In this document: positions 15,832 through 22,357 of the stretch, one piece after another | Position numbering within the stretch: position 1 is the stretch's first letter | Layout: each line of letters starts with the position of its first letter | NCBI GenBank assembly: GCA_964575185.1 | Contig: CAZNPW010000002.1 | Location: 1-64,000, forward strand | Origin: CAZNPW01 sp964575185 | GTDB taxonomy: Bacteria > Pseudomonadota > Alphaproteobacteria > Rhodobacterales > Rhodobacteraceae | DNA length: 64,000 nt | Reading direction: 5' to 3' | Position numbers and translations under genes: made by a program | Notes under the pieces: generated by a model | Databases searched by the model: none | What the model was told of the DNA's origin: nothing | What the model saw: the letters and a program-made list of their open reading frames with translations, nothing else

Positions 15832-16047
15832 ATGGCATATGTGAACACCGCAGGCGTGGCGAAGGGCGGCTGGGCCGCCCGGCTGGCGGCGCAGCTCGGC
15901 GGGCTGAAGGATGCGTATGCAAAACGCCGCATCTTTGTGCAGACGGTCGAGGAACTGAACAAGCTGACCGACCGCGAGCTGGCGGACCTGGGGATTTCGC
16001 GCCTGTCGATCGAAGACGTGGCGCGCGACGCGGCCTACGCCAAGTAG
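15832..16047 (+). CDS. DUF1127 small protein (CcaF1-like)
   Basis: A 71-residue protein whose C-terminal 45 residues match DUF1127: FVQTVEELNKLTDRELADLGISR then IEDVARDAAYAK, split here as FVQTVEELNKLTD and ELADLGISRLSIEDVA. Start at the ATG at 15832 (MAYVNTAG), with GAGG about 7 bp upstream; the frame is open earlier but that part looks non-coding. In Rhodobacter sphaeroides a DUF1127 gene (RSP_6037, later named ccaF1) is cotranscribed with the CcsR1-4 RNAs, and its product was reported to affect RNA levels. The same arrangement appears here: four CCUCCUCCC-type hairpin pairs follow the stop directly. By analogy it is probably stress-induced. Confidence 0.9.
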   Translation: MAYVNTAGVAKGGWAARLAAQLGGLKDAYAKRRIFVQTVEELNKLTDRELADLGISRLSIEDVARDAAYAK

Positions 16048-16066
16048 GGTCGCGGGAAGCGGTTCC

Positions 16067-16138
16067 GGCGCGCCCCACCTCCTCCCTCGGGGTGCGCCGG
16101 CAAAGCGGCGGTGTCGTCCTCCTCCCTGACACCGCCGC
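16067..16138 (+). ncRNA. CcsR-type 'cuckoo' RNA, copy 1
   Basis: Two stem-loops, each with CCTCCTCCC in the loop. Stem 1: 16067-16076 pairs with 16089-16098 (10 bp, one G-U), loop 16077-16088. Stem 2: 16105-16115 pairs with 16128-16138 (11 bp, perfect), loop 16116-16127. It starts 20 bp after the DUF1127 stop. The paired hairpins with anti-Shine-Dalgarno-like loops match the described CcsR/cuckoo RNA family. Confidence 0.85.
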
Positions 16139-16207
16139 GTTCTGATCCGGCGGAGCGGATGCTTCGTAGACGAGCAAAGCCCGATGCGCGGGCGACGGAA
16201 TGCAGGC

Positions 16208-16277
16208 GGCCCCGCCTCCTCCCTGGGGCCGGATGCAACAGCGGCGGTGGCCTTCCTCCTCCCTCGGCCACCGCCGC
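16208..16277 (+). ncRNA. CcsR-type 'cuckoo' RNA, copy 2
   Basis: Stem 1: GGCCCC (16208-16213) with GGGGCC (16225-16230), loop GCCTCCTCCCT. Stem 2: 16241-16252 with 16266-16277, a perfect 12-bp stem, loop 16253-16265 containing CCTCCTCCC. The hairpins are separated by GGATGCAACA. Sequence is close to copy 4, so the two probably arose by duplication. Confidence 0.87.
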
Positions 16278-16315
16278 GACCCTCATCCGGGCCAGAACGG
16301 CCCGACGTGACCGCC

Positions 16316-16381
16316 CCGGCCTGTGCTCCCTTCGGCCGGCGGCATCGCGGTGGTGCCCACCCTTCTTCCGGGCATCGCCGC
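16316..16381 (+). ncRNA. Degenerate CcsR-type RNA, copy 3
   Basis: The two-hairpin layout persists but the loops have changed. Stem 1: CCGGCC (16316-16321) with GGCCGG (16334-16339), loop TGTGCTCCCTTC. Stem 2: 16347-16358 with 16370-16381, 12 bp with two G-U pairs, loop ACCCTTCTTCC. The spacing between hairpins resembles the other copies. The loops keep pyrimidine tracts but not the exact CCTCCTCCC. A small hairpin (CACCCG TTTC CGGGTG) follows at 16381-16396. Confidence 0.6.
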
Positions 16382-16421
16382 ACCCGTTTCCGGGTGCCGT
16401 GCGCCCGACCGTCTTGCTGAA

Positions 16422-16490
16422 GGCCCCACCTCCTCCCGGGGCCGAAGGCAACAGCGGCGGTGGCCTTCCTCCTCCCTCGGCCACCGCCGC
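16422..16490 (+). ncRNA. CcsR-type 'cuckoo' RNA, copy 4
   Basis: Stem 1: GGCCCC (16422-16427) with GGGGCC (16438-16443), loop ACCTCCTCCC. Stem 2: 16454-16465 with 16479-16490, a perfect 12-bp stem identical to that of copy 2, loop 16466-16478 containing CCTCCTCCC. It is the last of the array; the convergent glycosyltransferase-like gene ends 66 bp later. Confidence 0.86.
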
Positions 16491-16556
16491 ACCCTTCACC
16501 GACGACGGTGTCCCGAACGGGACCGCGGGTGCCCTGCGGGGTCAGCGCGCCCGGGG

Positions 16557-17537
16557 TCAGCGCACCCAGAGTCCCGCCCGCCGGATGGCGTTGCGGATGG
16601 CCTGTTCGCGGTGCGGCAGGTCGTTCCGGTCGAACATCGCCCGCACCTTCGCGCCGTCGCCCTGGTAGATCAGCCGGCGGAAGGGCGGGTAGCGCGACAG
16701 CACCCTTTCCACCGCCGCATCCTGCGCGATGGCCGCGACCATCGCCACCGCCGCGTCGGCCTCGCGCGCGTAGAGCAGGGGCAGCGTCCGCCAGTGGCAG
16801 GTCACGTCGCCGTCCATGCCCGACAGCGCCCCGTCCGGCCGGCCGCCGCCGTGGGCGTGGATCGCGAGCGGCAGCGCCACCTGGTCGAGCCAGGGGTCGA
16901 GGGACTGGAACATGAGCGCGGCCGGCGGGTCGTCGCGGATGGCGCGGGCGAAGCGCAGGAAGGTCGCGCCGAAGGCGTGGGGACTTCCGGCGAAGAACCA
17001 GCCGGCGTTGAAGTAGAGGTTGCGCGTCCAGTGCCCCTGCGGCTGCGCCAGGTCGAGGCTGGAGGCATAGTCAAGCCCGAACTTCGCATAGAGCGACCCC
17101 CAGATGGCATCGAGGTCCGGCCCGTAGAGCTCGGTCTGCGGCCAGGTGCCCTCGCGCCGCATCGAGGCGGTGGGGCGGGCGGCGTCGAAGGGCACCGCAC
17201 CGATGTCGCCCAGCACCAGCGTGTCGGTGTCGAGGAACAGGACGGGTGCGTCGGGCAGCGCCGCCAGCGCCTCGATCTTGTTGCCCTGCGGGTAGGACTG
17301 GCCGAAGACGCGGTTGTGGAACGGGACGATCCGCGCGCCGAGGCGGTGCAGCAGCGCCCGGTGGTCCGGGTCGGCGAGCCGCGGGTCGTGGTCCCAGAGC
17401 GGCCCCGGCTGCGGTTCGGCCAGGTAGAGCGTGCCCGCGAAGCCGGGGGCGGAGGCCCGCAGCGAGGCCGCGAGCAGCACCGCCTCGTGCGCGAGGCGGC
17501 CGCCCTGCAGGATCGCCAGGATGTTGAAGCGCGTCAT
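16557..17537 (-). CDS. Glycosyltransferase-like protein
   Basis: A 326-residue soluble protein with a GT-A-like N-terminal half: FNILAILQGGRLAHEAVLLA at the start, RNK-like QGNKIEALAAL, then the acidic metal-binding-type motif APVLFLDTDTLVLGD near residue 100. FNAGWFFAG and CHWRTLPLLY lie further on. This resembles nucleotide-sugar transferases of the GT8-like group, but I cannot name donor or acceptor. Start at the ATG at 17537, close to the tRNA-Tyr gene on the same strand; the frame is open through the tRNA gene but is not coding there. Convergent with the CcsR array. Confidence 0.65.
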   Translation of the reverse strand: MTRFNILAILQGGRLAHEAVLLAASLRASAPGFAGTLYLAEPQPGPLWDHDPRLADPDHRALLHRLGARIVPFHNRVFGQSYPQGNKIEALAALPDAPVLFLDTDTLVLGDIGAVPFDAARPTASMRREGTWPQTELYGPDLDAIWGSLYAKFGLDYASSLDLAQPQGHWTRNLYFNAGWFFAGSPHAFGATFLRFARAIRDDPPAALMFQSLDPWLDQVALPLAIHAHGGGRPDGALSGMDGDVTCHWRTLPLLYAREADAAVAMVAAIAQDAAVERVLSRYPPFRRLIYQGDGAKVRAMFDRNDLPHREQAIRNAIRRAGLWVR

Positions 17538-17556
17538 GGACCCACCATGAGGGGAA

Positions 17557-17640
17557 TGGTGGGCGACCCTGGAATCGAACCAGGCACGGGTCGCCCCGGC
17601 GGAGTTACAGTCCGCTGCCGCACCTTGCAGCTCGTCGCCC
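17557..17640 (-). tRNA. tRNA-Tyr (GTA)
   Basis: Read on the minus strand, the 7-bp acceptor stem GGGCGAC / GTCGCCC closes the cloverleaf (17634-17640 with 17561-17567). The D arm has AGCTGC ... GCAGC, the anticodon loop CTGTAAC gives anticodon GTA, and a long variable arm (CGGG..CCCG) makes it class II as expected for bacterial tRNA-Tyr. The T arm is CCTGG TTCGATT CCAGG. The discriminator A and an encoded CCA (17557-17559) are present. Confidence 0.96.
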
Positions 17641-17713
17641 GACGCGGGGGGCGTGATACGGCGGGGGGTGCGGGGCGTCAAGCGGGAAACCGCCCTTGCG
17701 GGCGGAGACGGCG

Positions 17714-17768
17714 GCGGGGGGTTTCACACCCCCCGCACCCCCCGTGGAGTATTTGCGCCGGAAAGAGA
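17714..17768 (+). repeat. Hairpin-linked GGAGTATTT element, copy 1
   Basis: GCGGGGGGT (17714-17722) pairs with ACCCCCCGC (17728-17736). It is followed by ACCCCCCGTGGAGTATTTGC and GCCGGAAAGAG, ending four bases before the rlmB start. Nearly the same 55 bp occur on the minus strand at 56153-56208, again just before a gene start. A related form is at 37101-37145. Confidence 0.75.
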
Positions 17769-17771
17769 GCC

Positions 17772-18608
17772 ATGTTGTGTCGCGGGCCGAGGCGGCGCAT
17801 GACGGGGCAAAGGCGGAGGCGCGGCGTGGGCAGGAAACCCGACTGGGTGATCGACAAAGAGCGCGGGCAGCGGGCCGAGGTGCGCGAGACGCTGTGGCTG
17901 TTCGGCCTGCACGCGGTGCGCGACGCGCTGGTGAACCCCGCGCGGGCGAAGCTGCGGCTGGTGGTGACGAAGAATGCGCTCGACCGTCTGGGGGAGGCGG
18001 TGGCGGCGGGGGGCGTGGTGCCCGAGGTGGTGGACCCGCGCCAGTTCCGGGTGCCGATCGACGAGGGCTCGGTCCACCAGGGCGTGGCGCTGGAGGTGCG
18101 GCCCCTGGCCTGGGGGCGGCTCACGGAGGTGGCGGTGTCGGGCCGCGGCGCGGCGCTGGTCGTGGCGCTCGACCGGGTGACCGACCCGCACAACGTGGGC
18201 GCCGTGCTGCGCAGCGCCGAGGTGTTCGGGGCCCGCGCCGTGATCGCCCCGAAGCACCATGCCGCGCCCGAGACGGGGGCGCTCGCCAAGGCCGCGAGCG
18301 GGGCGCTGGAGCGGCAGCCCTACCTGCGGGTCGCGAACCTGTCCGAGGCGCTGGAGTCCCTGAAGGACATGGGTTTTTTCCTGATCGGGCTGGACGGCGA
18401 GGCCCCGGTGGCGCTGCGCGAGGCGGTGGCGCAGGCGGGCACGCGGGCCATCGGCCTCGTGATGGGGGCCGAGGGGCCAGGCCTGCGGGAAAAGACGCGG
18501 GGGGTGTGCGACGTGGTGGCGCGGATCCCTTATCCGGGCGGGTTCGGGTCGCTGAACGTGTCGAACGCGGCGGCGGTGGCGCTGTATGCGGCGACGGCTT
18601 CACGTTGA
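17772..18608 (+). CDS. rlmB: TrmH/SpoU-family rRNA 2'-O-methyltransferase (RlmB-like)
   Basis: A 278-residue SPOUT methyltransferase, probably the enzyme that 2'-O-methylates G2251 of 23S rRNA. The N-terminal substrate-binding domain reads LWLFGLHAVRDALVNPARA. The catalytic SpoU domain shows LDRVTDPHNVGAVLRSAEVFG (motif 1, broken here as LDRVTDPHNVGA), IGLVMGAEGPGLR (motif 2) and IPYPGGFGSLNVSNAAAVAL (motif 3). The ATG at 17772 follows GAGAG; a second in-frame ATG at 17799 is also possible. The frame is open far upstream through the CcsR region, which is not coding. The repeat element at 17714-17768 directly precedes it. Confidence 0.88.
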   Translation: MLCRGPRRRMTGQRRRRGVGRKPDWVIDKERGQRAEVRETLWLFGLHAVRDALVNPARAKLRLVVTKNALDRLGEAVAAGGVVPEVVDPRQFRVPIDEGSVHQGVALEVRPLAWGRLTEVAVSGRGAALVVALDRVTDPHNVGAVLRSAEVFGARAVIAPKHHAAPETGALAKAASGALERQPYLRVANLSEALESLKDMGFFLIGLDGEAPVALREAVAQAGTRAIGLVMGAEGPGLREKTRGVCDVVARIPYPGGFGSLNVSNAAAVALYAATASR

Positions 18609-18758
18609 TGCGACGGGGCTTCTGCCGGGCCGCCGCCGTCCCCATGTCGGATGCGGGGCCATTGGCCCGGAACGCCCGGCCCCGGCTTAGACTGTCCCTC
18701 GTTCCGCGACTTGGCGCCCGGTTCCCCGGGCGCCCTTTTGTCTCGAGGGGAGGCCGGG

Positions 18759-19178
18759 ATGACCCCCGATGACAGCCAGATCCGCGATATCCTGAGGGAA
18801 ACCAGGGTGATAGCCCTTGTCGGCTGGTCGCCGAAGCCCGACCGGCCGAGCCATTCGGTGGCGGCCTTCCTCGCCCGCCGGGGCTACCGGGTGATTCCGG
18901 TCAACCCCGGCCAGGCGGGGGTCGAGGCGCTGGGGACGGTGGTGCGCGCGCGCCTGTCGGATATCGCGGAACCCGTTGACATGGTGGACATTTTCCGCCG
19001 GTCCGAGGAGGTGCCGCGGGTGGTGGAGGAGGCTTTGGCCGCCCTGCCCGGGCTGAAGACGATCTGGATGCAGCTGGGCGTGATGCACGAGGGCGCCGCG
19101 GCGATGGCGGTCGGGCGGGGCTTGCAGGTGGTGCAGGACCGCTGCCCGGCGATCGAGATCCCCCGGCTGGGTCTCTAG
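18759..19178 (+). CDS. CoA-binding domain protein (YccU-like)
   Basis: A 139-residue single-domain protein of the CoA_binding_2 family with a Rossmann-like fold. Visible motifs: RVIALVGWSPKPDRPSHSVA near the N-terminus, YRVIPVNPGQAG, EPVDMVDIFR, and TIWMQLGVMHE in the C-terminal half, then CPAIEIPR. The family resembles the CoA-binding domain of succinyl-CoA synthetase; its cellular role is undefined. Start at the ATG at 18759 after GGGAGG. It is often annotated near O-acetylhomoserine genes in related genomes; none is present here. Confidence 0.88.
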   Translation: MTPDDSQIRDILRETRVIALVGWSPKPDRPSHSVAAFLARRGYRVIPVNPGQAGVEALGTVVRARLSDIAEPVDMVDIFRRSEEVPRVVEEALAALPGLKTIWMQLGVMHEGAAAMAVGRGLQVVQDRCPAIEIPRLGL

Positions 19179-19229
19179 GCGGAAGAGGGGCGGTCGGGCG
19201 CGCTGCAACGCCCCCCCTGCGCGCGGGGC

Positions 19230-19352
19230 GTTAACCGCAGGATTTCCGGCGGTTTGCACCGTCTTCTTCACGTCTTCCGCGCGTCTTCCAGGCGTCTTCC
19301 GTCTGTCTTCCGGCAGAGCGCGACAGGGGGGCGTCAACCGTTTGCGCGAATC
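19230..19352 (+). repeat. 124-bp-type intergenic element, copy B
   Basis: GTTAACC (19230-19236), 24 bp, five 11-bp-phased heptamers beginning at 19261 (variant GTCTTCT), 19272, 19283, 19294 and 19305, then 21 bp, GTCAACC (19333-19339), 6 bp, GCGAATC (19346-19352). All spacings equal copies A and C except the last, which is one base shorter. It fills the gap between the CoA-binding gene and the IS630 remnant (19404). Confidence 0.85.
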
Positions 19353-19403
19353 GGGTTGGAGGGCCCCTGTCCGGCTGCCCGGGGAGCCGACCGGCGCGGC
19401 TAG

Positions 19404-20443
19404 AGCATGATCGGTTCACGCTGAAGCGTATCCTGAGTTTGTGATGTAGTTTCTGGGGTGTGAAGAGGTCGAGGATAGCGGCGATGGTGGTTGTCACGCT
19501 GTGGATCGTTCGGGCTGCTGCCTCGCGCAGGAGATGCTTGAGCTTGTCGAAGACTTGTTCGATGGGTTTCAGGTCGGGGCTGTAGGGCGGCAGGAAGAGC
19601 AGATGTGCGCCCGCAGCCCGGATCGCGGCGCGCACAGCCTTTCCCTTGTGGCTGCCGAGGTTGTCGAGGACGACGATGTCGCCGGGCCGCAGCGTGGGGA
19701 CCAGCGCCTGTTCGACCCAGGCGGTGAAGCTCTCGCGGTTAATCGGGCCGTCGAACAGGCAGGGTGCCTCGATGCCGCCTGCGCGAAGGGCGGCAAGGAA
19801 GGTCAGCGTGCGCCAGTGGCCGTGAGGGTGGCGACCGGGCAGGCGTTCGGCCCGCGCGGCGCCCAGCCGCGAAGGGGGGCCATGTTGGTCTTGAACCAGG
19901 TCTCATCGAGGAAGACCAGCCGCTGCGGATCAACTTCACCCTGATGCCGCTGCCAACGTTCGCGCCTGCGGACCACGTCAGGACGGTCCGTCTCGCTGGC
20001 CAGCGCGCTTTTTTTTTGAAGCTGAGGCCCTCGGCATGGACGAAGTGCCAGACCGCGCCGTAGCTGACCACCACACCCCGCACCGCCAGTTCGGCCTGAA
20101 GCGCCGGCAGCGCCAGAGACGGATGCTCGGCCAGCCGCGCCAGGGCATAGTCCCGCCCCTCGGCCATCACGTCATGCCGCCGCCCGCCCATCGGCCTGGC
20201 CGCGGCCGATCCCGTCGCCCGGTGCCGCTGCGTCCGCTTCACCACAGACGACACGCTGACCCGGAACACTTCGGCCGCGTGCCGCACCGTCTCCCCGGAA
20301 ATCACGAACAAGGCCACGCGCTCGCGCAGATCGTCAGAATGGGGCTTCACCGTCCATGCGAGACCTCCCCTCCAGTCAGAAGGGTGAAACACAAACCGAC
20401 CAAAATGGGAATCCCCAGCGATTCTGTCAGACACGATCCCGCG
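19404..20443 (-). mobile_element. Decayed IS630-family insertion sequence
   Basis: About 1.04 kb bounded on both sides by CTAG (19400-19403 and 20444-20447), consistent with the TA target duplication of IS630 elements. The inner ends AGCATGATCG and CGCGGGATCG (minus strand) agree at 7 of 10 positions. It carries one transposase gene broken by frame disruptions. It separates the CoA-binding gene and repeat B from aroB without interrupting either gene. Confidence 0.75.
19416..20350 (-). pseudogene. IS630 transposase, frame-disrupted
   Basis: Starts with GTG at 20350 (VKPHSDDLRERVALFV, helix-turn-helix) and continues VSVSSVVKRTQRH, ALQAELAVRGV, VSYGAVWHFVHAEGLSFKK. At a run of nine A residues (minus strand; 20009-20017) the homology moves to another frame: VDPQRLVFLDETWFKTNMAPL (broken here as VFLDETWFKTNMA), with the first DDE Asp. 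A second shift near 19860 restores LPGRHPHGHWRTLTF, VVLDNLGSHKGKAVR and LLFLPPYSPDLKPIEQVF (the DNLGSHK and PIE catalytic regions). A third disruption near 19450 precedes the normal ending NSGYASA and TGA (19416-19418). The A9 run could be programmed slippage; the other two indicate decay. Confidence 0.8.
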
Positions 20444-20474
20444 CTAGGAACCGTCCTGCAGGACCGCCATCGCC

Positions 20475-21569
20475 CTACCCCCGCAGCACGGCCAGCACGT
20501 CGTCGCCCGCCACGCCGTCGGCGACGAAGGCCTGGCCGATGCCGCGGGCGAGGATGAAGCGCAGGCGGCCGTCGACCACCTTCTTGTCCTGGCCCATGAG
20601 GTCGAGGAGCCGTTCGGGCGGGGGCAGGTCGCCGGGGATGTCGGCGAGCCGAGCCACCATCCCCATCGCGGCGAGGTGGGCCGCGACGCGCGAGGGGTCC
20701 TCCTGGCTGCAGAGGCCGAGGCGGGCCGAGAGCGCGAAGGCGAGCGCGCAGCCGACCGCCACCGCCTCGCCGTGCAGGAGGCGGGAGCCGTAGCCCGTCG
20801 CCGCCTCGAGCGCGTGGGCGAAGGTGTGGCCGAGGTTGAGGAGCGCGCGGTCGCCCTCTTCGGTCTCGTCGCGGGCGACGATGTCGGCCTTCATCTGCAC
20901 CGACCGCGTGACCGCGTGGGTCACGGCGGCGCGGTCGTGGGACAGGACGGCGGCCCCGTTGGCCTCGAGCCACGAAAAGAAGGCGGCGTCGCCGAGGAGG
21001 CCGTATTTCACCACCTCGCCATAGCCCGCGCGCATGTCGCGCGGGGTGAGCGTGGCGAGCAGGTCGGTGTCGGCGAGCACGAGCGAGGGCTGGTGGAAGG
21101 CCCCGACGAGGTTCTTGCCGAAGGCGGAGTTGATGCCGGTCTTGCCGCCGACCGAACTGTCGACCTGCGCCAGAAGGGTGGTCGGGACCTGCACGAAGCG
21201 CACGCCGCGGCGCAGGACCGCGGCGGCGAAGCCCGCGAGGTCGCCCACCACCCCGCCGCCCAGCGCCACCACCAGGTCGCGGCGTTCGATGCGCTGTTCC
21301 AGGAGCCAGTCGGTGACGCGGGCGAGCTGCGCCCAGGATTTCGCGCCCTCGCCCGGGGGCACCGACACCGCGGTCATGGCGATGCCCGCGGCCGCGAGTG
21401 CCTCGGACAGGGCCAGCAGGTGCAGGGCCGCGACCGCGTCGTCGGTCACCACGGCCACGCGGGGCCGGGCGAGAAGCGGCGCGATCTCGGCCCCCGCGCG
21501 GGCGAGCAGCCCTGCGGCGATGCGCACCTCGTAGCTGCGCGGGCCGAGCGGGACGGCGACGGCGGGCAT
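20475..21569 (-). CDS. aroB: 3-dehydroquinate synthase
   Basis: A 364-residue NAD- and Zn-dependent enzyme converting DAHP to 3-dehydroquinate, second step of the shikimate pathway. Signatures: ALGGGVVGDLAGFAAAV (NAD-binding), VQVPTTLLAQVDSSVGGKTG (broken here as VPTTLLAQVDSSVGGKTG), GYGEVVKYG, and LLNLGHTFAHALE and LLHGEAVAVG carrying the Zn-ligand His residues. I start it at the ATG at 21569, which overlaps the aroK stop by one base, so the two are translationally linked. The open frame runs much further upstream through aroK and is not coding there. Confidence 0.95.
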   Translation of the reverse strand: MPAVAVPLGPRSYEVRIAAGLLARAGAEIAPLLARPRVAVVTDDAVAALHLLALSEALAAAGIAMTAVSVPPGEGAKSWAQLARVTDWLLEQRIERRDLVVALGGGVVGDLAGFAAAVLRRGVRFVQVPTTLLAQVDSSVGGKTGINSAFGKNLVGAFHQPSLVLADTDLLATLTPRDMRAGYGEVVKYGLLGDAAFFSWLEANGAAVLSHDRAAVTHAVTRSVQMKADIVARDETEEGDRALLNLGHTFAHALEAATGYGSRLLHGEAVAVGCALAFALSARLGLCSQEDPSRVAAHLAAMGMVARLADIPGDLPPPERLLDLMGQDKKVVDGRLRFILARGIGQAFVADGVAGDDVLAVLRG

Positions 21570-22105
21570 CACGACCGCATCACGTCGGGGCTGGCGGCCA
21601 GCCGTTCGGCCACCCGGGCGGCCATCTGGTCGACCGACAGGTCGGCCCCGGCGTCGACCACGATGTCGGCCTGCGCGTAATGCGGCGCGCGCGCGGCGTA
21701 AAGCTCGGCGAGCGTCTGGCGCGGGTTCGGCGTCTGCAACAGGGGCCGCGTCGTCTTGTGCCGCACCCGCTGCCAGAGAAGGTCGAGGTCGGCGCGCAGC
21801 CAGACCGACACGCCGTGGCAGGCCACCAGCGCGCGGTTGCGGTCCGACAGGAAGGCCCCGCCGCCGGTGGAGAGGACCGCGGGGCTGTCGCGCAGGAGCC
21901 GCGCCAGCACCTCGGATTCGCGCGCGCGGAAGAAGGGCTCGCCGTCGCGGGCGAAGATCTCGGCGATGGGCATCTGGGCGGCGCGGACGATCTCGTCGTC
22001 CGAATCGCGGAAGGGCACGTCGAGCCGGCGCGCGAGCGCCTGGCCCACGGCGGTCTTGCCCGCGCCCATCATGCCGACCATGACGACCGATCGCAGAAGC
22101 CGCAT
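21569..22105 (-). CDS. aroK: Shikimate kinase
   Basis: A 178-residue NMP-kinase-fold enzyme that phosphorylates shikimate at O3. The Walker A motif is VGMMGAGKTAVGQALA; the shikimate-binding Asp follows in FRDSDDEI; FFRARESEVL, LSTGGGAFL (the GGG motif) and TRPLLQTPNP (lid Arg) are all present. Start at the ATG at 22105; the frame continues upstream across the divergent genes but lacks coding character. It is paired with aroB downstream in the usual aroKB order, and its 117-bp upstream gap is shared with the divergent 44-aa gene. Confidence 0.94.
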   Translation of the reverse strand: MRLLRSVVMVGMMGAGKTAVGQALARRLDVPFRDSDDEIVRAAQMPIAEIFARDGEPFFRARESEVLARLLRDSPAVLSTGGGAFLSDRNRALVACHGVSVWLRADLDLLWQRVRHKTTRPLLQTPNPRQTLAELYAARAPHYAQADIVVDAGADLSVDQMAARVAERLAASPDVMRS

Positions 22106-22222
22106 CCGTCCCCTCCCGCGGACCTTCTCTTGGCGGAAGGCTGCATCGGGAGGCCATAACCGATTGCAAGGCGGCGGGGCAATCCGTATGTCCCGGCCCC
22201 AGGGCAAGGGGCGTTGGGCGCG

Positions 22223-22357
22223 ATGGGCCGGCTGATCAGGCTGCTGCTTCTTCTGGTGATCCTGGGGCTGGCCGCGCTGGTGGGCTATGCCTACCTCGGC
22301 GATTTCGCCCCGGTGCCTGCGACCGTCACGCAGCCGGTGACGCTGGATGCGGACTGA
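22223..22357 (+). CDS. 44-residue single-pass membrane protein
   Basis: A short ORF with strong membrane-protein character: MGRLIRLLLLLVILGLAALV (one hydrophobic helix after two Arg), then YAYLGDFAPVP and a short polar tail. Its stop overlaps the start of the next gene by 11 bases, a coupling that supports real translation. It opens the operon (44-aa protein, secreted protein, xerD) divergent from aroKB. Function unknown. It is too short for ordinary ORF calling, so I call it on codon use, topology and overlap. Confidence 0.62.
   Translation: MGRLIRLLLLLVILGLAALVGYAYLGDFAPVPATVTQPVTLDAD

Noticed and set aside
16323..17771. Upstream extension of the rlmB frame
   Set aside because: It passes through CcsR hairpins, the antisense of the glycosyltransferase-like gene and tRNA-Tyr. 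The conserved protein begins near 17772.
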